A DNA stretch of 64,000 nucleotides, from assembly GCF_963576615.1 (NCBI RefSeq), contig NC_088708.1:29767191-29831190 (forward strand). The letters are read 5' to 3'. Within the stretch, counting starts at the first letter, position 1. Each line of letters begins with the position of its first letter. Below are positions 42,001-47,541 of this stretch, piece after piece. Source of the stretch: Watersipora subatra (taxonomy: Eukaryota; Bryozoa; Gymnolaemata; Cheilostomatida; Watersiporidae). The notes beneath the pieces are model-generated. The model ran no database searches, was not told the origin of the DNA, and saw only the letters and a program-made list of their open reading frames with translations. Made by a program: the position numbers and the translations under genes.

Positions 42001-44804
42001 TAAAGAAAATATTAAAAAAAGTTTTGAAATGCATAAAATTGTTTATACAGATATAAGGTTTAAAAGTCTATTTGCCTATTGATAGGCTCTGTTAAATAGA
42101 CCCCACGTGGTTTGCGAAATGTTAAGCACTACAAAGTTATATTGAGTAACAAATGACTAGATTATATTTCATTATTGCAGTAGCATCATTCCATCCAAAC
42201 ACTGGCAGCGATGTCGGTACTTTCATATATCTACAACTGTTTTCATACAGATTGAACTAGATGACAGGGTGCTGCTGCTCAAATCTTGTTGCATGGAGAT
42301 CATGTGCCTGCGTGCTGCCTGCCGATATAACAACTCCGATCAGTCACTGACTCTGTCAAATGGTTACAAGCTTTACAAAAACCAGCTGTTTGGTATATCT
42401 CACCACGGTGTCAGACTTCTCATGGCTCCCATCTTTGAGTTTGCCAAAAGTATCTCTAGGCTAAATCTTGATAGCACAGAAGTTGCTATGCTAGCAGCAG
42501 TTCTTCTCATGCAATCAGGTAGTGTCTGTCAAGGAAGCACAACTTCAAATAAGACATTATAGATTAGCAAGCCTTGTCTCCAACATGTGAATCAGGTAAA
42601 CAGCTGTCTAAAAGAAAGTCGTTGCCGAAATACATACTATTATTATAAATAAAAAACTCATTTATGATTGGCTAGATATGCTGACTAGAGAAGCGTTCTG
42701 TTGGCTGATTGGCTAGCTAAAGTGCTTAATACTGATCTGATTTGCTGATTTGAAACACCTCTTATAATTGGTTTTACTTGCCAACAAAAGCAGTTGTAGG
42801 TTTTTTCCTCTGGACAAAGACATTGAAAATAACAATTTTATTTTGCAGTGTTCTAGTAGTTAGCCAATTAACTGTAGTATGCCATAAAAAGTAGGACTTC
42901 CATAATATTGCAGACAGGACAGGCCTGAAGAACTCACATATTGTTGAGCGCTGTCAGGAGGCAATCGTTGGAGCTTTCAACCGCTATGTGTGTGAGCAAC
43001 GAAACCATTCTCTTGGTAGATGGGCAACTATACTGATGAAGGTAAGTACCCAATACTGATGATAGTAAGTGCTCAATACCAATGAAGGTAAGTACTCAAT
43101 ACCGATTAGGGTAAGTACCCAATAATAATAACGGTATGTACTCAATACTGATGGCGCGTAGCACTCAATACCGATGAAGATGAATATCCAGTACTGAGGA
43201 AGGTACATGCCCAATACTGAGGAAGGTACATGCCCAATACTGATGAAGGTAAGTACTCAATACTGATGACGGTGAGTACTTAATACTGATAAAGGTAAGT
43301 ACTCAATACTGATGAAGGTAAGTACTCAATATTAATGAAGGTAAGTGCTCATTACTGATGAGCGTAAGGATCCAATAGTAATGACGGTGAGAACTAGATA
43401 TTGCTATTTTCACAAAACATACAACAGAAATGTATTTTCACCCTTAACAAGATTGTTTACTGATACAAAATGTACTGATTACAGGATCACAACGAGAAAT
43501 CACTTTATTAAAAATCAGAAAATGTGACAATTGATTAGTAATTTTCACGACTTCAGTCCGTGCCTATATGCATGAGAAACATTTTTGTCCTTGATGTTGC
43601 AACAGATGCCGCAGTTGTGTAATAGCCAATAGAAACAGGCTAGCTCAATCAAAATCATTGCGCTATAGGTTGTGAATGTAACAGTTTTGCATGCATTTCA
43701 AATCAACCCGCATGTGTCAATATTGCACCCTTCTCCGCAACATATATTCTATTTTTCTATGAGAAGCTAGTGTTAGATAAAATGCCTGCCCTTATTTGTA
43801 GAGAGATCCATAACAGTGCCAAAATAGTTTTATTTCAAATAAGATAAGCACTACCTCACAGCTGACAGTGAAGTCAAATATTTTTACCTCACAAGTAAAA
43901 GACTTTTTGCAGGGATTTCCCTGAATGATGTTTTGTAACGAAAAAAAGTTGATATTGTGATCCCTGCAAGCATAAATTATAAATAATCATACATTTATAA
44001 TTATACATATAATTACATGTATTATTAATTTTACAATTATACAATATTTTATACTTGCCCAAAAATGCACTCAACAATTGTTTTTCCAAATCTTTGAAAT
44101 TTTTTGTCAAAGAGATTAGATGTTTATCTAAACTTAGCAGTTTCAAACTTTTGTTTTCCTGTTTATATGACATTCAATACCTTTTTATTTGTTCATTTAT
44201 TATTTTGTGGCGGCATATATAAAACATCATTTTTCCTATAAAAATGATTACGAGCTGCCCAATGAAAGTACACATGTATATACATTAAGGACTACTTAGA
44301 GGTTCGAGAAGAAATTTTTATTGTTTTTCCATTTGCAGATCTTCTACTATTTTAGATCTTGTCTCTCTACAGGTTACAGATTTACGAACAATTTCCACAA
44401 GACATGCTGAAAGAGTTCTCGCTGTCAAATTGGACAAACCCGCTGAAATTCCACCTTTTTTCTTTGAAATGTTTGATGAGGGAGAGAATAACCAAATGTT
44501 GATGTCATCACTGACACCACCCGAGAATGTTACTCCTCTACTGTCACCATATCTCAATACGCCAACAACGAGTGGGCTCTTCTCTCCCATCGGCGCACAT
44601 AAGGTACCGAGTTTGACGGAGCTGCAGGCCTCGCCACTGCTTTGTACACCCAACCTTCTTACCACAGTTGCCCCTTTCTGGACTAACCCTACTTTCGCAT
44701 TTGGAAGTTTGCCTTCCACGCCAAAAACTCCGTACCATTTTGATACCTTAGAGTCGTTAGTTCGAGATGATGTCGTTAGCAGCAGCGTTCATCATTTGGA
44801 TTGA
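17513..44804 (+). CDS. THR: Thyroid hormone receptor (nuclear receptor NR1A), spliced
   Basis: Ligand-regulated transcription factor that works in the nucleus, usually with RXR. Exons: 17513-17696, 26875-27116, 31163-31304, 31520-31599, 38073-38312, 39886-40008, 42251-42518, 42914-43041, 44373-44804. Phases agree throughout and give about 612 residues (about 587 if exon 2 starts at 26950). Zinc finger 1 is [18 protein letters not shown] with P-box CEGCKG. Finger 2 follows in exon 3, then the T-box/A-box [19 protein letters not shown], which matches THR rather than other NR1 groups. The ligand-binding domain contains [20 protein letters not shown] and ends in the AF-2 helix PFFFEMFDE. Odd points: a long Ser/Val hinge, Lys in place of a ligand-contact Arg in helix 3, and about 106 residues after AF-2 where vertebrate receptors stop. 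Exon 1 is assigned by strand, phase and position. Confidence 0.95.
18693..18706 (-). promoter_or_regulatory. Perfect DR2 nuclear-receptor motif in THR intron 1
   Basis: The plus strand reads TGACCTGTTGACCT, i.e. AGGTCA-AC-AGGTCA on the minus strand. Both half-sites are consensus. A third half-site (TTGACCTCA) lies about 40 bases upstream near 18653. DR2 is bound by RXR heterodimers such as RXR-RAR; binding here is an inference. Confidence 0.55.
18802..18838. repeat. 37-bp near-perfect palindrome
   Basis: TGTAGAAAAAAGTTTATT, one central A, then its exact complement AATAAACTTTTTTCTACA. The 18-bp stem with a 1-base centre is likely to be unstable or cruciform-forming. No element boundary is visible. 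Confidence 0.85.
20637..21055 (+). mobile_element. SINE family A copy interrupted by a minisatellite
   Basis: The 5' part GCCATGAGAGATTGTCAGGA and CCAATAAAGCACAGAGAATA match the copy at 26180. TTTTCCCAACCTCCAACTGT then aligns with its TTTTCCAAACTTTTAGCTGT, and the tail CTCTTACTATAGTTAAAAG corresponds to CTATTATTATAGTAAAG. Between body and tail lies the 12-bp minisatellite, so the array sits inside the SINE. Confidence 0.7.
20783..21034. repeat. 12-bp minisatellite, open in several frames
   Basis: Unit GACAGACGGGTG, about 21 copies, with variants (ATGGGTG, GACATACGGGTA). Because the period is a multiple of three and contains no stop in most frames, both strands give long repetitive open frames (GGQT, DRRV, CPPV, STRL repeats). 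These are not taken as genes. The first units (GGACAGATGAGTG) continue from a SINE segment. Confidence 0.93.
23389..24298. mobile_element. TTAA-flanked element with 122-bp inverted repeats, copy 1
   Basis: The ends AGGTTGACTTGCAACAAAAT (23389) and its complement (ending 24298) begin inverted repeats of about 122 bp (23389-23510 and 24177-24298). Both sides are flanked by TTAA (23385-23388, 24299-24302), the target used by piggyBac-type transposases. The 666-bp middle has no long ORF. A second copy at 57023-57916 carries the middle in the opposite orientation. Superfamily is inferred only from the TTAA flanks. Confidence 0.85.
25199..26197. repeat. 21-bp minisatellite, about 47 copies, with higher-order units
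   Basis: Unit GTGCTGTGAGAGATCGTCAG plus G. Variants alternate (AGGAG, AGGCG, AGGTG). A distinctive block with GTTCGTCAGGAG, GATAGTCAAGTGTGG and GATTGTCAG(G/T)AG recurs near 25320, 25650 and 25765, so multi-unit segments have been copied. The last unit runs directly into a SINE family A copy whose 5' end has the same sequence. Confidence 0.95.
26180..26395 (+). mobile_element. SINE family A copy, tRNA-derived
   Basis: Starts GTGAGAGATCGACAGGTGTA, then CCAATAAAGCACAGAGAATA. It carries a pol III B-box-like GGTTCAAATCC near 26310 and ends in ATTATTATAGTAAAGATTA. Shared 5' and 3' ends with copies at 20637, 27165 and 49148 define the family. Confidence 0.75.
26637..26800. repeat. Degenerate tandem repeat (about 24 bp) before the THR zinc-finger exon
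   Basis: Seven or so diverged units of GCCATAGTACTTTAAACACT plus GGTG. The array ends about 75 bases before the exon 2 acceptor. Confidence 0.85.
26875..27116 (+). CDS. THR: THR exon 2, end of A/B region and first zinc finger
   Basis: Reads ...[18 protein letters not shown]..., then [20 protein letters not shown] and the finger ending MTCEGCK. YIPSYMD just before the first Cys is typical of THR. Two acceptors fit the phase of exon 1: ..CTCGTAG at 26874 and ..GTTACAG at 26949; the second would remove 25 residues. Donor AAG|GTAAGT at 27116 falls at the usual position of THR first-finger exons. Confidence 0.93.
27165..27362 (+). mobile_element. SINE family A copy
   Basis: Starts GCCGTGAGAGATCTTATGTG. 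The tRNA-like part GGTGGATCAGTGGTGCAATC holds an A-box, and GAGTTCAATTTCC is the B-box. Ends CCTTATTATAGTAAAGACTA. It lies immediately after THR exon 2. Confidence 0.8.
27358..27520 (+). repeat. Dispersed repeat with GGCGTTGCACGGGTA-type start
   Basis: A family with diverged copies at 27358, 33470, 35600 and 41392. Shared starts are CTAG...CCTGACGTTGCACGGG, CCCGGCATTGCTAGGGTAAT, CCCGGCGTTGCCCTGGTATT and CCTGGCGTTGCACGACTAAT. Copies at 27358 and 35600 also share TTGCCTGCCACTTGCTA and AATTTGAGTAAGCTTACTAA. The class is unknown. Confidence 0.7.
29228..30304. repeat. Pair of 200-bp direct repeats around a GC-rich island
   Basis: 29228-29428 and about 30108-30304 are diverged direct copies: both start TAGCTGTAAAAC, share CAGTA(A/G)ACTGCATATTTGGA, TTGTTTTACAGTAT and AAAGACAACT, and end GGGT(T/A)ATGCAGCTAG. 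Between them is a CpG-rich block (29430-30050) with the minisatellite. The layout resembles a short terminal-repeat element, but no primer-binding site or TG..CA ends could be confirmed. Confidence 0.75.
29521..29950. repeat. CpG-rich minisatellite (GCGAGGCGATTGATT type)
   Basis: Tandem units GCGAGGCGATTGATT / GCGAGTGCGAGGCGATTGATT of 13-19 bases, changing to GCGAAGCGATTGAGT and GCGAGGCTATTGATT. GC and CpG content are far above the rest of the window. Long Arg/Ala/Ile/Ser repeat frames on both strands are artefacts. Confidence 0.92.
30932..30944 (-). promoter_or_regulatory. DR1 nuclear-receptor motif in THR intron 2
   Basis: Plus strand TGACCTTTGACCC is GGGTCA-A-AGGTCA on the minus strand: one consensus half-site and one common variant with a 1-base spacer. 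DR1 is bound by RXR homodimers, HNF4 and RXR partners. It lies about 220 bases before exon 3. Confidence 0.5.
31163..31304 (+). CDS. THR: THR exon 3, second zinc finger
   Basis: Reads [39 protein letters not shown] and LSVGMATD. Four Cys for zinc are present. Compared with vertebrate THR, two residues (the His-Pro after KNL) are absent, giving the spacing common in other nuclear receptors. Acceptor CTGTTTTAG, donor GATT|GTAAGT, phase 1. Confidence 0.97.
31520..31599 (+). CDS. THR: THR exon 4, T-box/A-box and hinge start
   Basis: Reads [20 protein letters not shown] then RKQDIE, after a Leu completed across the junction. This C-terminal extension of the DNA-binding domain is near-identical to vertebrate THR and strongly supports the orthology. 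Donor GAG|GTTTGA, phase 0. Confidence 0.97.
31637..31752. repeat. G-run tandem repeat (about 46 bp, 3 copies)
   Basis: Three units with CTCAAGGAGG, a run of 6-9 G, TGACGACTGGCTAGCTTTA and variants. It begins about 40 bases after the THR exon 4 donor. G runs near donors often influence splicing; that role is inference. Confidence 0.85.
33470..33650 (+). repeat. Dispersed repeat copy (CCCGGCATTGC type)
   Basis: Starts ACTAGATGAATGCCCGGCAT and continues with AACATTTACCATTCTAAC, which matches AACATTTCCAATTCTAAAC in the copy at 41392. Confidence 0.65.
34105..34874. mobile_element. Harbinger-like non-autonomous element
   Basis: Ends AGGTGAAAACACACTAAGCG and, on the minus strand, AGGTCCGAACGCACTAGGTG form imperfect inverted repeats. 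TAA flanks both sides, a 3-bp target typical of PIF/Harbinger. The termini are rich in GCG/CGC motifs, unlike the AT-rich middle. No transposase frame. Confidence 0.6.
35215..35392 (+). mobile_element. SINE family B copy, tRNA-derived
   Basis: The tRNA-like head GGGCTGTGCAGCTCAGTGGT contains an A-box and GAGTTCAAATCCAGC is a clear B-box. The body ends CAAACTTTGAGATTTATATA. It is not a tRNA gene: no acceptor stem pairs and the anticodon arm is degenerate. Confidence 0.8.
35460..35600. repeat. (TA)n microsatellite and hairpin
   Basis: TA-rich array. After it, TAGTATAGATTATGTATATA followed by TAATCTATACTA forms a short palindrome. Confidence 0.85.
35600..35760 (+). repeat. Dispersed repeat copy (CCCGGCGTTGC type)
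   Basis: Starts ACTAGCTGTGCTTCCCGGCG and shares TTGCCTGCCACTTGCTA and TTTGAGTAAGCTTACTAATG with the copy at 27358. Confidence 0.7.
36000..36226. repeat. TA/TATC microsatellite
   Basis: About 220 bases of TATA, ATAGATAT and TATCTATA units. Tyr/Ile repeat frames on both strands are artefacts. Confidence 0.93.
36228..36390 (-). mobile_element. SINE family B copy
   Basis: The minus strand reads GGACTGTATAGCTCAGTGTT, then GAGTGCAAATCCAGCAGG and a tail ..ACAAACTTTGAG, matching copies at 35215 and 41757. Confidence 0.75.
37195..37395 (+). pseudogene. hAT transposase C-terminal remnant, frameshifted
   Basis: Reads [20 protein letters not shown] then [10 protein letters not shown], the hAT dimerisation signature (..[12 protein letters not shown]..). 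After SS the frame slips by one base; the shifted frame reads [20 protein letters not shown], the rest of the domain. Upstream transposase sequence is not recognisable. Lines rich in GAATTGATT-like words at 32340-32480 and 37540-37680 may be the element's ends. Confidence 0.75.
38073..38312 (+). CDS. THR: THR exon 5, hinge and start of ligand-binding domain
   Basis: Exactly 80 codons. The first half is a low-complexity hinge ([20 protein letters not shown]) with no match in vertebrate THR; the second half [20 protein letters not shown] resembles helix 1. Acceptor TTTTTTCCACAG and donor TCT|GTAAGC are good and phases fit. Confidence 0.88.
38625..39466. mobile_element. Dispersed DNA-transposon-like repeat, copy 2
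   Basis: Second copy of the family at 6530-7425, in the same orientation, sitting between THR exons 5 and 6. It shares GATTTTTACAAACCCATAATA, GTTAC(A/G)TCAATAA and CTTCAGATTCATCCAT. The minus-strand frame from 38972 ([15 protein letters not shown]) is probably a fossil of its coding region. Confidence 0.7.
39886..40008 (+). CDS. THR: THR exon 6, helix 3
   Basis: Reads [20 protein letters not shown] then [18 protein letters not shown] is helix 3 of THR. Vertebrate THR has Arg before VVDFAK (TR-alpha R228, TR-beta R282, contacting the hormone carboxylate); this protein has Lys. Acceptor TTTGCTTTCAG, donor TCA|GTGAGT. Confidence 0.96.
41392..41520 (+). repeat. Dispersed repeat copy (CCTGGCGTTGC type)
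   Basis: ACTAGGTGAATGCCTGGCGT start, with AACATTTCCAATTCTAAAC as in the copy at 33470. Confidence 0.65.
41757..41925 (+). mobile_element. SINE family B copy
   Basis: GTTGGACAGCGTAGTG head, B-box GAGTTCAAATCCAGT, tail CAAACACTGAGATGTATATA. Confidence 0.75.
42251..42518 (+). CDS. THR: THR exon 7, helices 4-8 of ligand-binding domain
   Basis: Reads [39 protein letters not shown] and [19 protein letters not shown]. The two Arg that hold the hormone carboxylate in vertebrates (R262 and R266 of TR-alpha, LRAAVR) are kept as LRAACR. A Ser aligns with S277. Acceptor TTTCATACAG, donor TCAG|GTAGTG. Confidence 0.97.
42914..43041 (+). CDS. THR: THR exon 8, helices 9-10
   Basis: Reads [40 protein letters not shown] and LMK. 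Its last 11 bases plus the donor (TACTGATGAAG|GTAAGTAC) are the first unit of a 16-copy intronic minisatellite. Confidence 0.97.
43031..43398 (+). repeat. 23-bp minisatellite made of the THR exon 8 splice donor
   Basis: Unit TACTGATGAAGGTAAGTACC plus CAA, 16 copies in register from the exon 8/intron 8 junction. Unit 1 is the real junction. Units 2, 3, 4, 10, 12, 13 and 14 keep GTAAGT; units 11 and 16 have GTGAG; unit 5 has GTATGT; others have decayed. Reading on from the exon meets TGA within the first repeat (GTA AGT ACC CAA TAC TGA). Confidence 0.95.
44373..44804 (+). CDS. THR: THR exon 9, helix 11, AF-2 and long F region
   Basis: Reads [20 protein letters not shown] then [16 protein letters not shown]. 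His in TRHAER aligns with the ligand-contact H381 of TR-alpha (ACHASR). FFFEMF satisfies the AF-2 coactivator helix pattern. About 106 residues follow, rich in Ser/Thr-Pro (LTPPE, LSPY, NTPT, FSPI, ASPL, CTPN, STPK, KTPY), to TGA at 44802-44804. Vertebrate THRs end a few residues after AF-2. Confidence 0.96.
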   Translation, partial: VTDLRTISTRHAERVLAVKLDKPAEIPPFFFEMFDEGENNQMLMSSLTPPENVTPLLSPYLNTPTTSGLFSPIGAHKVPSLTELQASPLLCTPNLLTTVAPFWTNPTFAFGSLPSTPKTPYHFDTLESLVRDDVVSSSVHHLD

Positions 44805-47416
44805 AGATCACATTATACATATCTAATATGTCGATGTGTTAATGCAGTCAAGCCCGGTTCAAAACAGAAACTATCAGAGAATCAGGTTCTTCGCAAATAT
44901 CTATTAGTCTTTATATAAAATACATTTAAAAGATGCAAGCCTGTTAACTGTTCAGATATGCTCATGCAAACTAGACTTCACCATTTAGGCTTTACATCAA
45001 GCGCTACAAACGGTAAACTTAGGTTAGTCAAGTTAAGAAACATTGTAGTGATATGCATATTAAGACAATACAAAAACTTGTACAACTATTACTAGCAATA
45101 TTGAATATCCTATTTTTATACCAGTGAGTTTTGCCATTTATACTAATGTAATATATTAATACGCTATTATATAAGCTAGTTTATGCTGATTCATAGAAAA
45201 TTAGAAAAATCTATTTTATCTTCAATTTTTATCGAAACAAATTATATTTTATGTCTTGGGTTTCATTTTTTGATTTTTTCTACAAATAAACAGGCTCCGT
45301 GTGGTGCACTGATTGGACAGGACTAACTACTAACTGTAATTTGTATTTTAGAAAATACTTGGTAATAGTAAAATATTTATCTATTAAATTTCTCAATTTC
45401 TACTATATCTTACCTACCTGTGCCAATATTTGTTGCTTCAAATTTCTCTATAGCCAACAAAAAATTAAAAGAAATGATCAAGTAATGATAACTCCCAATA
45501 TTCCAATGCTTAGCTTGTGAATGCGTTTTTGTGATTAATTCCATTATCAGCGGTGCATTACCCGTAATGTGTTAAACCAGTAATAAAAATTCCACAGTTC
45601 TTTCTAATATTAAATGTGGATTTTGCTATGAAAAAGTTTGAGCAAAAGGCATTTGCTGTTTTTAAAAAACAACAAGATAGTGTAATTTTCATGTGTGTCT
45701 TCAACATTCCATGTGTGTGTCCTGCTTCTCAACAAGCTTTTTATTAGGATTGTCTATTCTATTTTACTTGGAGCTGTGAAGACAACTCCCTTGATGCTGG
45801 TTGCATTAGCAAAACAGAGTGACGATCAACATAATAATTGACATGATTGATGCCATTGATTGCAAGATCGGCTCTTGTCTCGAATGTTACTCGAGTTATT
45901 TTAAAATCATCTTTCTATAATAACTACTTTAAACTTGAAATTTGGATAGATTTTTGGACACTGACTATTGATCACAATATACTACTCGTTGAAAAATTCT
46001 CTGTTTATGAGTTAAGTGAGCTTTTTTTTGTACTTCTTTAAAGAGCTAGTACTTTAAGTTTTCAACTTGTTGTTATGAATATAGTAACACCTTCTGAATA
46101 TCCTGCTTTAATTGAACTCCCAAAAAAATTCATACCTTATTTTTAATGATTAAGCGCAGTGTTAAATATCTCTACATTGCATTTTCTTTGCTACTTTCAG
46201 AATTATAGATTTTTATAAAAAAAACGAAGAAATTATACACAAATTTTAAAAGTTACCCAACTGTTTATCCTTGAATGGGTTAGTTTTGAATAGCACTAAC
46301 ATATCACAAGTTACTTTCAAAAATCAATTAAACGCAACAAATTATACTTACACCAATAAGTTGTTAGAAAATTAAAGTACTGAAAGTTGAATTTCCAAAT
46401 TTTTAAGAATTATTATAACTCCATAACTTTCAACAAGCGCATTAAAACAAATATTCAAAATATTGAACTTGTCACTAGTTATTATGAGATCAGTCTAATC
46501 TCTCTTCAACAAAAAGGCGGTGATAGATAAGTACTACACTCTCTGTTATCTACAACTTGTCTATAGCTTAGAATCTTGAGACAAAAAATAACTCCTGATT
46601 TGGACAGAATTTTAATTATACAAAAGAAAGGTTTACCAGTTATCCTGAACCTGAAGACAATTGCTTCAATTATGAAAAACCTTCAAATTCTGTGCATAAA
46701 ACCAATAAGAATACTTTCTGCAGATCACTATATAATCTTCTTTGCAAACACTTTAAGTAAAAACAACATTAAAACTTGTTTAAAGTCATGAATATTTGAC
46801 ACAAACAAAATAAAAAGCAGATTAGAACGTGAGTAATTCAGAACCAATAAAGGTCAAAGGTCATTACCGCTAACTCGTGTCGCTCTATTTAACAAATTTA
46901 CGAGTGATTTGGATCCTGATTTAGTCGCCTCAGGGTCAATTAGGGGTCTAGTCAACTCGGTGGGTGGCCTATGACCAGTCCACTTGGCTTTAGATTGCAT
47001 TGGTTATTTTCTCTAACTAATGAACAGTGAGCTGGGCTGCTTGCACTCAAGCCACTAGTCAACGCATTGCATTTAATGATTTGTTTACAAGAATGTTTGT
47101 TTTAGTTGTTTCTATTATGCAATGAATTTTTTGCAAATAAAACAGGAAAGTGAATGCGACCGGGCTCTCTCCTCTGCATTATTGGAAAGAAGTAGGTTTG
47201 GCAAGATGTATGTTACAATTCACTGAATACATTACAAAGCTTTGCGCGTGACCCACAGCCCCTAAACTAGTAGTGGTGATGAGAATACATATTACTACTT
47301 CTAACTCAGCTCAAATGTTTAACAATCGATTTGAACTTTTTGGGGCGATTGTTTGAAACATTGCAACGATGCTAATGGTATTTTTTGAGACAATATGTAG
47401 TTAACCTACGTACCCA
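44805..47416. other. THR 3' flank and region before the speriolin-like gene
   Basis: AATAAA at 45285-45290, about 480 bases after the THR stop, is a candidate poly(A) signal. A perfect DR1 motif lies at 46851-46863. A short open frame from ATG 47122 (MNFLQIKQESECDRALSSAL then LERSRFGKMYVTIH) has a good acceptor-like and donor-like context (AAAACAG; AAGAT|GTATGT) and might be a 5' leader exon, but it cannot join the next exon in frame because of a TAA at 47402. Confidence 0.5.
46851..46863 (+). promoter_or_regulatory. Perfect DR1 nuclear-receptor element
   Basis: AGGTCAAAGGTCA: two consensus half-sites with a 1-base spacer, the classical RXR/HNF4-type DR1. It lies about 550 bases before the predicted start codon of the speriolin-like gene and 2 kb after THR. 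Function is inference from the motif alone. Confidence 0.6.
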
Positions 47417-47541
47417 ATGTCATATTCAACTAGAGCAGAGACTCTGCGCTACACTGACCTTTCCTCCAACAGCTCTGAAGGTGAAAGAGAACCACTACCA
47501 AGGTATGAGAGTCGACCATCCCAGAAAAGAGTGACCATCAG
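47417..47541 (+). CDS. SPATC1: Speriolin-like exon 1
   Basis: MSYSTRAETLRYTDLSSNSS then a basic end RPSQKRVTI. Donor CATCAG|GTGAAA, phase 2. Confidence 0.65.

Larger units (their letters stand above)
40009..42250. other. THR intron 6
   Basis: Holds a copy of the GGCGTTGCACG repeat (41392-41520), a short tandem of TTTATTTCTGTGTACTGTG (about 41510-41560) and a SINE B copy (41757-41925). No exon seen. Confidence 0.6.

Noticed and set aside
44318..44738. Two minus-strand open frames of 133 and 64 codons over THR exon 9
   Set aside because: Shadows of the GC-richer THR coding exon on the other strand.
47122..47226. Coding exon (MNFLQIKQESECD...) of the speriolin-like gene
   Set aside because: It cannot join exon 47417 in frame because TAA at 47402 blocks it; it may be a leader exon or chance.
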